Assembly: GCA_028284155.1 (NCBI GenBank)
Contig: JANQSF010000054.1
Span: 1-64,000, forward strand
Direction: 5' to 3'
DNA from: Phycisphaeraceae bacterium
GTDB taxonomy: Bacteria; Planctomycetota; Phycisphaerae; Phycisphaerales; Phycisphaeraceae
DNA length: 64,000 nucleotides
Shown here: in pieces, positions 8,595 through 18,124 of the stretch
How the letters are laid out: every line of letters starts with the position of its first letter
Numbering within the stretch: position 1 is the first letter of the stretch
Notes under the pieces: model-generated
Told to the model about the DNA's origin: nothing
The model's input: the letters and a program-made list of their open reading frames with translations, nothing else
Database searches by the model: none
Translations under genes and position numbers: made by a program

Positions 8595-9989
8595 TCAAGC
8601 GATCATCTCGTGAATCAACTTGCCGCCGAACTGACTGAGTTGTTTGTACCGGCCGGCGTGGAAAAAAGTCAGTTTGTTGTCATCAAGACCGAGCAGATGC
8701 AACAGCGTCACGTGCAAGTCGCGGATGGGGTGTACGTTTTCGACGGCCGATGAGCCCAGTTCGTCGGTCGCCCCGACGATGCCCGGCTTCACGCCGCCGC
8801 CAGCCAACAACATGGTCATCGCACGGTTGTTGTGACCACGGCCGAGCGAATAAACGCCGCCGCGTTTGTTGTTGTCCGGCGTTCGGCCGAACTCGCCCGT
8901 CCAGATGACCAGCGTGTCGTCGAGCATGCCCCGCTGTTTCAGGTCGCGGATCAGCGCGGCCATCGGTTTGTCAACGCTCTTGATCCGTGCGGAGTGACCA
9001 CGCTCAAGGTAATCGTGGCTGTCCCACCCGCCGCTGAAGATCTGTACAAACCGCACACCCCGCTCGACCAGCCGACGGGCCATGAGGCACTGTCGGCCGA
9101 ACTGCCCGGTCTCCGACTCGTTCACACCGTACATGTCAAGCGTGGCCGGCTTCTCGTTTGACAGATCAACTACGCCGGGCACCTCCGCCTGCATGCGGAA
9201 GGCCAACTCGTAGCTCGACATCCGCGCTTGCAACGCCTGTGACTTGCCGCCCAAAGATTTCAGATGGTCGGCATTGAGTCGCGCAAGTTCGTCCAGCGCG
9301 CGGCGCTGGTGTTGCCGCGACTTGTACGCCGGCGGCGCGAGGTCGAGGATCGGCGAACCCTCAGGTCGCAGTCGCGTGCCCTGATAATGAGGCGGCAGGA
9401 AACCGCTTCCCCAATTCGTCGGCCCGCCCTGCGGCAACGCCAACTCGGTCATCACGACATAGCCCGGCAGGTTCTGGTTGACCGTCCCCAGGCCATACGA
9501 CGCCCACGCGCCGACGGCCGGGTCGCCGCCGAGTCGGCTGCCCGTGTTCATGTGGAACAACGCTTCGGGGTGGTTCAACGACTCAGCCTGACATCCGCGG
9601 AAGTTGCAGAGTTCGTTGGCGATGTACGGGTCGGCCAGGTGTTTCCACTGGTCGCACATCTCGATACCCGCGTCGCCGACCTTGCGAAAACCGAACGGGC
9701 TGCCGACGAAAAACTTGAAGCCCGTTTCGAGGCCGTACGGCAGCTTCGACTCCTTCTTGTGCATCCGCGTCAGCGCGGGCTTGGGGTCGAACGTGTCCAT
9801 GTGGCCCGGGCCGCCTTCCATGAACAGCATGATGACGTTCTTCGCCCGCGCGCGGTGCATCGGCGGCTTGGGCGTCAGCGGCGCGCGAGCGGCGCGGTCC
9901 TCCGCGCGAAGCATCGAAGAGAACGCGACACTGCCAAGTGAAGCGCCCAGGCCGAACAACGCACGTCGTCTTGAGTGATCAATGCTCAT
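8595..9989 (-). CDS. DUF1501 family secreted protein
   Basis: A 464-residue protein with an N-terminal Tat-like leader (HSRRRALFGLGASLGSVAFS) and the DUF1501 core beginning KNVIMLFMEGGPGHMDTFDP. Later blocks include WDSHDYLERGHSARIKSVD and VIWTGEFGRTPDNNKRGG. The family has a sulfatase/alkaline-phosphatase-like fold and is greatly expanded in planctomycetes, almost always next to a DUF1549/DUF1553 protein. Its reaction is unknown. Here it is the last gene of a minus-strand operon, 27 bases after that partner, so export and partnership in the periplasm are likely. Full length and intact. Confidence 0.93.
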   Translation of the reverse strand: MSIDHSRRRALFGLGASLGSVAFSSMLRAEDRAARAPLTPKPPMHRARAKNVIMLFMEGGPGHMDTFDPKPALTRMHKKESKLPYGLETGFKFFVGSPFGFRKVGDAGIEMCDQWKHLADPYIANELCNFRGCQAESLNHPEALFHMNTGSRLGGDPAVGAWASYGLGTVNQNLPGYVVMTELALPQGGPTNWGSGFLPPHYQGTRLRPEGSPILDLAPPAYKSRQHQRRALDELARLNADHLKSLGGKSQALQARMSSYELAFRMQAEVPGVVDLSNEKPATLDMYGVNESETGQFGRQCLMARRLVERGVRFVQIFSGGWDSHDYLERGHSARIKSVDKPMAALIRDLKQRGMLDDTLVIWTGEFGRTPDNNKRGGVYSLGRGHNNRAMTMLLAGGGVKPGIVGATDELGSSAVENVHPIRDLHVTLLHLLGLDDNKLTFFHAGRYKQLSQFGGKLIHEMIA

Positions 9990-10016
9990 GTGTGACTCTC
10001 GAATCGATGGCCCACG

Positions 10017-12920
10017 CTATTGAACGTACATGAACTCGTTCGTATTAAACAACAGAAGACACAGGTCAGCCAACGCGCGCGTCCTGGGCGATACGTCGGT
10101 CGGCTTGTTGTCAGCCTGATACTTCTCAAAGATCGGCAGGATTTCCTCGTACTCGAACGGTCGGCCTGAAAACTCTTCGACCAGCGAACGGGTGATCTTC
10201 GTGGGGTAGACCGTCGGCGTCGGCTTCACTCGGCTGTGATATGCCTGCATGTCACCCACGTATGTTGTCAGCCGCTTGCGTTCAGACGTTGTCGCGCCAC
10301 GACCAAGCACGAGCTGAAACGCGCGGTCGACCTGTTCGGGCAGCGTCTTGCTCTCTCGCTGCAACCGCAAGGCCAGCGCGATCGAGCGGTCGGTCATCGT
10401 CTCGCTGTTCAACAGCGTAAAGACCTGCGGGGTCACGGACGCCGACTCGCGCAGTTCGCACGACTCGTTCGGGTTGGGTTGATTGAACAGCTCAGTGAAC
10501 GGGTCGGCCTGTCCGCGGACGTGGTACGCGTAGATCGTTCGGCGGTTGCGCTCGTGCGGCGTGCGCGACGGTTGATACGCGGGCGCCAGGGAGAACTGGA
10601 TCATCCGCGGCTGTAACGCAACTTCCATGTTGATCTCCGGCATGACGGGCACACCACCGTCGGCGTGGACCAACTCGCCCGTGATCGCCAGCACGCCATC
10701 GCGGAGCTCCTCGGCGCTGAGCCTGCGGGACCGGTAGTACGACAGCAATTGATTGTTTGGATCAATGCGATTCACAAGCGCGGCATCCGCGGGTGCGCTT
10801 CGGCGGCGGTACGCATCCGACATCATGATCAAGCGATGCATCCGCTTGATCCGCCAACCGTTTTCGACGAAGTCCGTCGCGAGGTAGTCGAGCAAAGCAG
10901 GGTGCGTCGGCTTGCCGCCCTTGGCGCCGAAGTTGTTCGCGTTCGCGGCGATGCCGACGCCGAAGTGGTACTGCCAGATGCGGTTGACAATGGCACGCGT
11001 CGTCAGGCTGTTGCCGTCATCGGCGATCCATTCTGCCAGCGCGAGTCGTCGGCCGGCGACTGCCGGTGTGACGAGGAACGGGTCGTCCGCGGCCGCATTG
11101 ACGGGCAAGCCGATGCCGCTGAGCACGCCGGGCTGAACGACGTCGCCGCGCGCGGTCAACGCGCCGCCGCTGAGGATGTGTTGCTGCGGCACAGGCTGTG
11201 GCTTCGCGTTGCGGCGGATGCGCAGCTTTCGCGCACCGTTCCATGCCAGGCTGAACGACGGCGCGTTGTAAACGCTCTGCGCCATCGGCTCGTACCGCTC
11301 CAGCCGGCGCCGCCAGATCCACTCGTCCTGCTCACGAACTTTGAGTTGCCCCTGCTCGATGTGATTCAGACCGACGTGTCGCGGTGGCTTTTGCTCGTCG
11401 GGCAGGTTTCGGCGTTGCTGCTGATTCTTGTATAGCAGATTGTGAGCCTTGAACCACGCAAGGGCCGCGGCCTCTCGCTTTTCGACAAGCTTGTTCTTTT
11501 CCGCCACGGCGAAGTCGAGCATGCGTTGCAGGTGTGCGCGGCCCGTGTCGAACCGCTCCTGACTCTCGCTCGACGTGAACGGCACAGGCCGTTCCGCCAT
11601 ATGCGTCGTCGCGAATGCCGCGTAGATGCGGTAGTAGTCACGCGTCGGGATCGGGTCGAACTTGTGGTCGTGGCATTTGCAGCAACGCAATGTCTGCGCG
11701 AGGAAGGTCTGCCCCGTGATGTTCACCAAATCGTCCAGGTAAATCTGGCGGGCCTCTTCCTTCTTGACCATCGCGTTGTCCCACGGCCCAAGCCGAAGGA
11801 AACCGGTCGCGACGATCCACTCCGCTTCCTGCTCGTTGTAGTCGCCGTCGAGCTGGGCTTTGTGCACGGCCTTCCAGTTACCGTCGACACGTTCCAGCAC
11901 GGACAGGTCAGCCAATTCGTCCCCAGCCAGTTGCTCGACGATGAACCGCTTGTACGGCTTGTCCTGATTGAACGCGCGGATGACGTAGTCGCGGTATCGC
12001 CACATGTTCGACCGCTCGAAGTCGTTCGACATCCCACCGGTGTCCGCGTACCGCGTGACGTCCAGCCAATGCCGTGCCCAACGCTCGCCGTAACGGGGGC
12101 TGGCCAGGAGTCGGTCCACCAATTCAGCCCATGCCTTCTCGGCATCGCGCGACCACGCCGCCTCGAACTGTTGGATCTCCTGCGGCGTCGGTGGCAGACC
12201 CGTCAAATCAAGTGCCGCGCGACGAAGCAAGACGCGCGGCGACGCCTGCCCCGCCGGCTTGACCTGCCTGTCAACAAGCCGACGATTGACGAAGTAATCA
12301 ATCGCGTCGCCCGGCTTGACGTGCTGCGGCAACAGTTTGGCCTTCGGCTGAACCGGCTCGAACGCCCACAGGTCCGCCGGCTCATATCGTCGATACGTCC
12401 ACTCCTGCGACGTGCCACCACTGGTCGTCACAATCCGCCCGTCCTCGTTTTCGATGACCGACCATTCGGCCTCCTGAATGCGCTTCCGCGCGGCCTCGTT
12501 CGGCCAAGGCGCGCCAGCCGCAATCCACTTGCGGATGATCTCGACCTCAGCCTTGCTCAGCCGATCGTTTTCCTTCGGCGGCATCTCCAGGTCCGGGTCG
12601 CCCCAGGTCACCGCGCGATACAGTGCGCTCTGCTCCGGCTTGCCCGCGACGAGCGTCGCCTCACCCGAGTCGCCGCCCTTGAGCATGTCCGCGCGGGTCA
12701 GGAGATTCAGCCCGCCGCGCACCTTCTTGGCGTCCCCGCCGTGACACGCAAAACACTTGGCTTTCAACAACGGCAGGACACGCAGTGTGAACAAACGGTC
12801 AGCCGACGATTGATGGAGCGCACGCTTGTCGTCGGCCGCGAGCCCCGACGGCGCGCAGCAACACAGTCCCAGTGCGGCGACCAGCGTCAGCATTCGGCCG
12901 TGTGTAAATCGTCCTGCCAT
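10017..12920 (-). CDS. planctomycete cytochrome C / DUF1549 / DUF1553 protein
   Basis: A 967-residue secreted protein. I chose the ATG at 12920 because the signal peptide (MLTLVAALGLCCCA) follows and it leaves a 25-base gap; the longer frame from 13004 would overlap the upstream gene. Domain order: Planctomycete cytochrome C domain with haem motif CFACH near residue 60, DUF1549 (DLTGLPPTPQEI, RYGERWARHWLDVTRYAD), a second CxxCH (CCKCHDHKFDPIP), then DUF1553 (LAEWIADDGNSLTTRAIVNR, YYRSRRLSAEELRD). These proteins are thought to carry c-type haem and to act with DUF1501 partners in breaking down complex carbohydrate; the chemistry is unknown. It is the middle gene of three. Confidence 0.93.
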   Translation of the reverse strand: MAGRFTHGRMLTLVAALGLCCCAPSGLAADDKRALHQSSADRLFTLRVLPLLKAKCFACHGGDAKKVRGGLNLLTRADMLKGGDSGEATLVAGKPEQSALYRAVTWGDPDLEMPPKENDRLSKAEVEIIRKWIAAGAPWPNEAARKRIQEAEWSVIENEDGRIVTTSGGTSQEWTYRRYEPADLWAFEPVQPKAKLLPQHVKPGDAIDYFVNRRLVDRQVKPAGQASPRVLLRRAALDLTGLPPTPQEIQQFEAAWSRDAEKAWAELVDRLLASPRYGERWARHWLDVTRYADTGGMSNDFERSNMWRYRDYVIRAFNQDKPYKRFIVEQLAGDELADLSVLERVDGNWKAVHKAQLDGDYNEQEAEWIVATGFLRLGPWDNAMVKKEEARQIYLDDLVNITGQTFLAQTLRCCKCHDHKFDPIPTRDYYRIYAAFATTHMAERPVPFTSSESQERFDTGRAHLQRMLDFAVAEKNKLVEKREAAALAWFKAHNLLYKNQQQRRNLPDEQKPPRHVGLNHIEQGQLKVREQDEWIWRRRLERYEPMAQSVYNAPSFSLAWNGARKLRIRRNAKPQPVPQQHILSGGALTARGDVVQPGVLSGIGLPVNAAADDPFLVTPAVAGRRLALAEWIADDGNSLTTRAIVNRIWQYHFGVGIAANANNFGAKGGKPTHPALLDYLATDFVENGWRIKRMHRLIMMSDAYRRRSAPADAALVNRIDPNNQLLSYYRSRRLSAEELRDGVLAITGELVHADGGVPVMPEINMEVALQPRMIQFSLAPAYQPSRTPHERNRRTIYAYHVRGQADPFTELFNQPNPNESCELRESASVTPQVFTLLNSETMTDRSIALALRLQRESKTLPEQVDRAFQLVLGRGATTSERKRLTTYVGDMQAYHSRVKPTPTVYPTKITRSLVEEFSGRPFEYEEILPIFEKYQADNKPTDVSPRTRALADLCLLLFNTNEFMYVQ

Positions 12921-12945
12921 ATCGCTTTGGCTCTCGTGTCGTAGT

Positions 12946-14202
12946 TCACTTGCCCTGGATGCAGAACAAATGCCGCTCGCCGCGGATGAAAAGCCGACCG
13001 TCAACCGGCACGGGCGAGGCGATCACGCGCTCGCCCATGTCGTTTTCCGCGAGCAATTCAAAGCCTTTGTTGATATCGGCCACGAGGACGACGCCGTCCT
13101 CCCGTGCGGCGTAAATCTTGCCGTCCGCGACGCTGGGCGATGAATAGAACTTGGCGCGGTGGCGTGGGAATTTGCCCTGTGACAGCGTTTTGCCCGTTTT
13201 CGGATCGACGCTGATGATCTCGCCACCGTCGCGGACGAGATACACCGTGCCACCCGACGCGGCCGGCGACGGGACGAAGCTGCCCGTGTCTTCGCGCGTC
13301 CACAAGCGGTGCGTCGAAGTCACCTCACCCGTGCCATCGAGCTTAATGCCGGCCATTCGGCTGCCTCGGCCGTACGGGATGACGGCGATGCCGTCGACCA
13401 CGACCGGCGAGGCGACCTGCACCCAGTTACGCGTCTTGTTCGGGTTGAACCCGCCGCACTCATAGAGCATCTTGCCGTCAGCCGGGTCGTGAATGGTCAG
13501 ATGCTCGGCGCCCCAAACGAGGATCGCATCCTTGTCCTTATGTTGAATGAGAATCGGCGTCGCGTAGCTGTGGTCGCCCTCGACCGGCGTCTTGTAGTTG
13601 CGCGGGACACGCCACGCGAGTTGCCCGGACCGTTTGTCGAATGCGACCAGGTACGACTCGCCAGAGTGCATCACGGCGATCACGACGTGCTTCTTCGTCA
13701 GCACCGGCGACGTGCCGATGTCCCAATACAGCGTGTCGCCGCCGAAGCTTCGTTGCAGATTAGTCTTCCACAGCAGCTTGCCAGACTTCAGGTCGATCGA
13801 AGCGAGGTTGCCGCTGCGGAAGTACGTGAACACCAACTCGCCGTCCGTCGTCGGCGACGGGTTGCTGCTCGACCCGTTGCGGTGCTTGCCCGGCCGACCC
13901 TTGTCCACCGTCGTCGTCCACAACGACTTGCCGTCCAGGTCGAACGCGAGCACGGCGTCGAGACCATCCAACGGCGCGGTGACAATCACCTTGCCGTCGA
14001 TCACGATCGGCGTCGAACAACCCTTGCCCGGTAGTTCGACCTTCCACGTGACGTTCTTTTTGGGGCCGAACGCGGCGGGGTACTTGCCGGACACCGCACC
14101 GCCGTTGTCGTTCGGGCCGCGCCAACGCGGCCAATTGGCCTCGGCGTGGGCGAGTTGTGCGACGAGGAATACGGCGATCAGTGGGATGCATGTTCGTGAC
14201 AT
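12946..14202 (-). CDS. secreted PQQ-type beta-propeller (BamB-like)
   Basis: A 418-residue exported propeller. AAAGG eight bases upstream supports the ATG at 14202 and a signal peptide follows (MSRTCIPLIAVFLVAQLAHA). The mature start NWPRWRGPNDNG is typical of the planctomycete family. Blades repeat motifs such as VLAFDLDGKSLW, LVAFDKRSGQLAW and ISVDPKTGKTL, and the protein closes with VDGRLFIRGERHLFCI. I see no methanol-dehydrogenase active site, so it is more likely a binding or scaffold propeller than a quinoprotein enzyme. It is first in an operon with the DUF1549/DUF1553 and DUF1501 genes. A paralogue with the same ending is encoded at 21983-23344. Confidence 0.9.
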   Translation of the reverse strand: MSRTCIPLIAVFLVAQLAHAEANWPRWRGPNDNGGAVSGKYPAAFGPKKNVTWKVELPGKGCSTPIVIDGKVIVTAPLDGLDAVLAFDLDGKSLWTTTVDKGRPGKHRNGSSSNPSPTTDGELVFTYFRSGNLASIDLKSGKLLWKTNLQRSFGGDTLYWDIGTSPVLTKKHVVIAVMHSGESYLVAFDKRSGQLAWRVPRNYKTPVEGDHSYATPILIQHKDKDAILVWGAEHLTIHDPADGKMLYECGGFNPNKTRNWVQVASPVVVDGIAVIPYGRGSRMAGIKLDGTGEVTSTHRLWTREDTGSFVPSPAASGGTVYLVRDGGEIISVDPKTGKTLSQGKFPRHRAKFYSSPSVADGKIYAAREDGVVLVADINKGFELLAENDMGERVIASPVPVDGRLFIRGERHLFCIQGK

Positions 14203-14243
14203 CGATAGACCTTTCGCGAGCGTAAACAATAGGTCAGTTCCAT

Positions 14244-14322
14244 CATTTAGCCGCGTCGCTCGCGACGCGCTTTGGGCGACCTTACGCGCCCCGGCGCGCG
14301 TCGCGAGCTACCCGGCTAAATG
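14244..14322. repeat. palindromic repeat, TTTAGCCGCGTCGC family
   Basis: Arms of 27 bases at 14244-14270 and 14296-14322 are inverted copies with two or three mismatches, each carrying TTTAGCCG and CTCGCGACGCGC. A related element lies at 35818-35913 and a half-copy at 41786-41808. It sits between the stop of the esterase gene (14348) and the start of the PQQ gene (14202), which are transcribed in the same direction. Confidence 0.85.
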
Positions 14323-14347
14323 GGTCCATACATGATACCGCGCGGTA

Positions 14348-15691
14348 TTACGGCAGCATGACCTCGACCTCCGCGTCGAACATGAGACGCGAGTCGCCCC
14401 GTTCTTCGAGCGTCTTGGCAATGGTGGCGGCCGTGCGTTCCACCTTGCCCTCAAACAGGATCTTGTCGCCCATTGCGATCGTGACGGGCTTGTCGAGATC
14501 GACCAGCGCATCGCTGAGGCGGACAATGACCCGCTTGACGTCATTGCTCTCCAGCGTGACGCGTTGCCCCTCAACGGTCGCGACGATCTCCGTCCCCTTC
14601 TTGGCTGAACCTTCGGGCAAGGCCAGCCAATAGAATCGGTCGTGCGTCACGTCGTCCTGCCGCCAGATAACGCGTTTGGGCGTCGGGTTGCGCGTGTGCT
14701 TCGCCATCCATTCAAGCGCGACGGCGTCACGCCGCTGCATCCAGTGGCCGAGTCCTTTGTGGATACTCACTTCATGCACATAGCCGGCCGGGTCGTCCTT
14801 TTGCAGCGCGGCCAACTTCTCGCCCCACTGCACAGCCACCTTGTTGCGGTTGTAGCCGGCGTCATTCTCGCCGATGTGGATCGTGAACGGCGTGTTGCGC
14901 AGGCCTTGCGGCAACGACTCATTCGGGTGGCCGGCCATCATCGACGCGGCGGCCCAACGGTCGGCCATGCGCGGCGCGAGCTGGTACACGCCGTCGCCGC
15001 CGGCCGAGTAACCCATGAGGTACACGCGGTCGGGGTTGACGCCTTCCAACACGACGAGGTTGGTGATCAGCCGATCGAACAGCGGGTCGATGTGACCCTG
15101 ATGCCACAGGTTCCACGTGTCTGTCGGCGCACGCGGCGCGACATAGACGCCCTCGGCCGGCTTGTAGAGCCGTTTCTGGTTCTCCCACTGCGAGTCGTTC
15201 ACCTGCTTCGGCGCACCGCCGCCACCGTGCATCGAGATGAACAAGCTGCGTCCAGCCGACGGTTTATCGCCGTACACAGCGTACCAGAGCGGCATCGCTT
15301 TATCGCCGTGACGCAACACGAGTTGCTTCATCTCATCGGCGCGCGTCGCGCGGATGCGCTGAACGTAGTCGTTCCACAACAGGTCGCGGACACGCATAAC
15401 CTGTGGGCGCGTCAGGGGCTGATCGCCGAACGCTTGGTCGTCGATCGTGCCGCGCGAGTCCGCCGGCGCTTTGAGCCAGTCGGTGAGTTGTGCGACCGCG
15501 TCGGGTTTTGTTTTCGGCTTGGGGTCAGCCGGGGTCGGCAACAAGGAACGATCGCCCGATCGGCGCTGGTTGGTCCGTGGCGCGTCGTCGCTGCAACCGG
15601 CATTCAACAGAAACATGAATACGAGCAAACAGCCGGCCATGGTTGGAGTAAGAGCAGACGCTCGCTTTGATTGATGATTGTCGTGTTTCAT
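14348..15691 (-). CDS. lipoprotein esterase (PHB depolymerase / dienelactone hydrolase-like)
   Basis: A 447-residue lipoprotein. The ATG at 15691 has AGGAC seven bases upstream and is followed by a leader ending in the lipobox LLNAGC. The hydrolase domain spans about residues 120-350: FISMHGGGGAP (oxyanion hole), nucleophile elbow GYSAGG, acid probably near GENDAG, and histidine in GLGHWM. This resembles esterases that release hydroxyalkanoates or aromatic acids from polymers. The C-terminal ~100 residues are a small beta domain (VTLESNDVKRVIVRLSD). A perfect palindrome ATACCGCGCGGTAT (14335-14348) touches the stop codon. No clear operon partner; proS lies upstream beyond a repeat. Confidence 0.8.
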   Translation of the reverse strand: MKHDNHQSKRASALTPTMAGCLLVFMFLLNAGCSDDAPRTNQRRSGDRSLLPTPADPKPKTKPDAVAQLTDWLKAPADSRGTIDDQAFGDQPLTRPQVMRVRDLLWNDYVQRIRATRADEMKQLVLRHGDKAMPLWYAVYGDKPSAGRSLFISMHGGGGAPKQVNDSQWENQKRLYKPAEGVYVAPRAPTDTWNLWHQGHIDPLFDRLITNLVVLEGVNPDRVYLMGYSAGGDGVYQLAPRMADRWAAASMMAGHPNESLPQGLRNTPFTIHIGENDAGYNRNKVAVQWGEKLAALQKDDPAGYVHEVSIHKGLGHWMQRRDAVALEWMAKHTRNPTPKRVIWRQDDVTHDRFYWLALPEGSAKKGTEIVATVEGQRVTLESNDVKRVIVRLSDALVDLDKPVTIAMGDKILFEGKVERTAATIAKTLEERGDSRLMFDAEVEVMLP

Positions 15692-15712
15692 CGCAAGTCC
15701 TGTTGACAAGTG

Positions 15713-15794
15713 TCGTGTGCCACTGGCGGCTTGCCCGCCAGTGTCTAATCCGCTCAATCAAGGCACTGACGGGCAAGCCGCCAGTGGCACACGA
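15713..15794. repeat. nested palindrome, GTGCCACTGGCGG family
   Basis: Two 31-base arms (15713-15743 and 15764-15794) are inverted copies with a single mismatch. Each arm is itself a hairpin, CACTGGCGG-cttg-CCGCCAGTG. A second copy lies at 33062-33139. It fills the gap between proS and the downstream lipoprotein gene and could act as a terminator-like or transcript-end structure. Confidence 0.92.
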
Positions 15795-15822
15795 TCTTGC
15801 GTTGCGGTGACATCACCTCACT

Positions 15823-17736
15823 TCAAAGCGTCTTGAGCAGCTCGGCGATGCGTGTCGCGGCCTGATCGACCGACACCATTTCGGCATCGCTCGCGCTGCG
15901 TGGCTTGATCTCGACGTTGCCGTCCTTGAGGCCTTTGTCGCCGACAACGACGCGGACGGGGATGCCGATCAGGTCGGCGTCTTTGAACTTGACGCCGGGG
16001 CGTTCCTCGCGGTCGTCGATCAGCACGTCGATACCCTGCGCCTCCAGGTCACGCGCCAAATCGCACGCGGCGTCTTTGACCTGATCGGCGAACTTGATGG
16101 GGGTGATGATGACCTGGTACGGGGCGATGGCGGCAGGCCAAATGATGCCGTTGTCGTCATTACCTTCAGGCCGTTCGATCGCGCCCGCCAGGATGCGGTT
16201 CGTACCGATGCCGTAGCAGCCCATGATCACACTGCGGCGTTCGTTGCTGTCGTCGAGCACTTTCAGGTCGAGCGCGTCGGTGTACTTGCAGCCGAGCTTG
16301 AAGACGTGGCCGACCTCGATGCCCTTGGTCTCTTCGAGCACGCCGCCGTCGCCCTTGGGCGACGGGTCGCCGGCGACGGCGTTGCGGATGTCGGCGACGA
16401 TGAGCCGTTGCTTGGCGTCGTCGCTGATCGAGTCCAACACGTCGCGCTGCCAGTTGAAGTGCTTGACGTGGTGATCGGCTTCGTTGGCGCCGGCCACCCA
16501 GAAGCCGCCCTGCGCGGCGTCGGGGTCGACCAGCAGGTACGTGTCATCGCGCGTCGGCGCGGCGTGCGGGCCGATGAATCCGAGCGCCCACTTGTCGTCG
16601 CGGGCAAGCTGTTCGGGCGCGGGCTGGAGTTGTGCGTCTTCGCCGAACGCCTTGTCCATCTGGTCGCGCAGCTTGGCCAGGTTGACCTCGTGGTCGCCGC
16701 GCACGATGGCCAACACGTACCACGGGTCTTTCGCTTCCGTCGGATCGCTCGCGTCCGAGTCACGCGTCGCGACGTAAAGCATCGACTTGAGCATGCTCTG
16801 CGGCTTGAGCTTTGAACCAACCTTCTTCTTGAAGAAGTCGCAGACGTCTTCGATCGTGGCGCAGTGCGGGGTGTGGACTTTTTCAAGGTCGCCGGTGGGG
16901 TCCATCGACGCTGACGCTTCGTCGCTTCGCGCCTTCGCGCCTCCGTGGCTTGCCGGCGCGCTTCCCTTCGGGGCGCGGCTAAACGGGGCGAACGCAGGGT
17001 GTGTGGGGCGGTCGCCGGTTTCGCACTTCTCCACATTCGCCGCGTAGTTGCCCTTGTCGCTCTTGAGAATCGTGTCTTCGCCCGTCGGCGAGGGGACCAT
17101 GAACTCGTGCGACGCGCTGCCGCCGATCGGGCCGGACTCGGCCTCGACGATCTCGTACGGCACGCCGCAGCTTTCGAAGATACGGCAGTAGGCGTCGTAC
17201 ATCGCCTGGTAGGACTTGTCCAGACCTTCGACGTCGATGTCGAATGAGTACGCGTCCTTCATCTGGAACTCGCGCGAGCGCAGGACGCCGAACCGGGGGC
17301 GGTACTCGTCGCGGAACTTGGTCTGGATCTGGTAGACGGTCAGCGGCAGTTGCTTGTAGCTGTCGACGAAGTTCTTGACGAGGTCGGTCGTGACCTCCTC
17401 GTGCGTCGGACCCAGCGCGACCTCTCGCCCGTGGCGGTCGGTCAGGACGAAGAGGTTGTCGCCGTAGTCGGCCCGTCGGCCGGTCTGCTCCCACAGCTCG
17501 ATGGGTTGGAGTGTGGGCATGAACACCTCGACCGCACCGGCCGCGTCCATCTCCCGGCGGACGACGGCCATAACCTTCTGCAACGCCCGCAGGCCGAGCG
17601 GCAGGTACGAGTAATGCCCCGCGCCGAGTTGTCGGATCATGCCCGCGCGCAGCATGAGCCGGTGCGACGGGACGGTCGCGTCGGCCGGCGCTTCGCGGAG
17701 GGTGGGGATGAGCGTCTTGGACCAGTAGGTGGGCAT
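15823..17736 (-). CDS. proS: prolyl-tRNA synthetase
   Basis: A 637-residue class II aminoacyl-tRNA synthetase that charges tRNA-Pro. It is the bacterial form with an editing domain inserted between motifs 2 and 3. The start WSKTLIPTLREAPADA, motif 2 region FRDEYRPRFGVLRSREFQMK, motif 3 CYGIGTNRILAGAIE and the C-terminal anticodon-binding domain (IDVLIDDREERPGVKFKDAD) are intact. It is longer than usual because about 25-30 residues (SRAPKGSAPASHGGAKARSD and neighbours) interrupt the approach to the editing domain, between NVEKCETGD and DLEKVHTPH. That stretch corresponds to a repeat-like DNA insertion (16917-16988). The insert keeps frame and lies in a loop, so function is probably retained. 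Confidence 0.97.
   Translation of the reverse strand: MPTYWSKTLIPTLREAPADATVPSHRLMLRAGMIRQLGAGHYSYLPLGLRALQKVMAVVRREMDAAGAVEVFMPTLQPIELWEQTGRRADYGDNLFVLTDRHGREVALGPTHEEVTTDLVKNFVDSYKQLPLTVYQIQTKFRDEYRPRFGVLRSREFQMKDAYSFDIDVEGLDKSYQAMYDAYCRIFESCGVPYEIVEAESGPIGGSASHEFMVPSPTGEDTILKSDKGNYAANVEKCETGDRPTHPAFAPFSRAPKGSAPASHGGAKARSDEASASMDPTGDLEKVHTPHCATIEDVCDFFKKKVGSKLKPQSMLKSMLYVATRDSDASDPTEAKDPWYVLAIVRGDHEVNLAKLRDQMDKAFGEDAQLQPAPEQLARDDKWALGFIGPHAAPTRDDTYLLVDPDAAQGGFWVAGANEADHHVKHFNWQRDVLDSISDDAKQRLIVADIRNAVAGDPSPKGDGGVLEETKGIEVGHVFKLGCKYTDALDLKVLDDSNERRSVIMGCYGIGTNRILAGAIERPEGNDDNGIIWPAAIAPYQVIITPIKFADQVKDAACDLARDLEAQGIDVLIDDREERPGVKFKDADLIGIPVRVVVGDKGLKDGNVEIKPRSASDAEMVSVDQAATRIAELLKTL
16917..16988. 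repeat. repeat-derived in-frame insert within proS
   Basis: Near-tandem words (CTTCGCGCCTTCGCGCCTCC) are followed by a small hairpin and GGCTAAAC. The words resemble the arm of the element in purL at 54790-54913. They encode a basic, serine/alanine-rich loop absent from ordinary ProS. Confidence 0.6.
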
Positions 17737-17838
17737 GGGCGGGCCTTGCTGGGCGGAGGATAAAGAGGCGTCATCTTATCGGGCAGGGTGGACGATGTGT
17801 CGGGGATGGGCGAGGGTGGAGAATCTGAGGATGAGCCG

Positions 17839-17855
17839 CACTAAGCCGCAAGTGG
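17839..17855 (+). repeat. short palindromic repeat (CTAAGCCGCAAG family), diverged copy
   Basis: CACTAAGCCGCAAGTGG matches the family core in the opposite orientation to the other five copies. It lies between proS and a small lipoprotein gene. Confidence 0.55.
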
Positions 17856-17902
17856 TGGGGCGCGATAAGCCACGAACGGCCCGGTTGTGTAGAATGCGAG
17901 CC

Positions 17903-18124
17903 ATGTTCAAGCGCCTGGTCATCATTGTCGCTTTGTTCGCCGCGGCCTCGCTCGTCTCACTGACGGGTTGCGAGAAGGCCCTGTTCAAGCCGCAGGAAAC
18001 GCGGACGCAGTACGACCGATATCAGATCCTGCGCGGCCGACAGCGTTCGATGTCGCGCATCAACGAGTTCGGCGGCGACGAGCCGGCACTCAGCGAGCGG
18101 CTGCGTCCGCTCGAAACGCCGTAA
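17903..18124 (+). CDS. small lipoprotein of unknown function
   Basis: A 73-residue product starting MFKRLVIIVALFAAASLVSL, followed by the lipobox TGC. The mature part is short, charged and predicted to be disordered (RTQYDRYQILRGRQRSMSRI). I chose the ATG at 17903; one at 17894 adds three residues, and longer frames lack an export signal. It is divergent from proS and precedes an amidase-like gene on the same strand. I recognise no family. Confidence 0.7.
   Translation: MFKRLVIIVALFAAASLVSLTGCEKALFKPQETRTQYDRYQILRGRQRSMSRINEFGGDEPALSERLRPLETP

Noticed and set aside
11442-12944. 500-residue plus-strand frame opposite the DUF1549/DUF1553 gene
   Set aside because: It is arginine-rich, without recognisable domains, and entirely antisense to a well-supported gene.
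12921-13004. Longer start for the DUF1549/DUF1553 protein
   Set aside because: It overlaps the end of the upstream PQQ gene and adds residues before the signal peptide.
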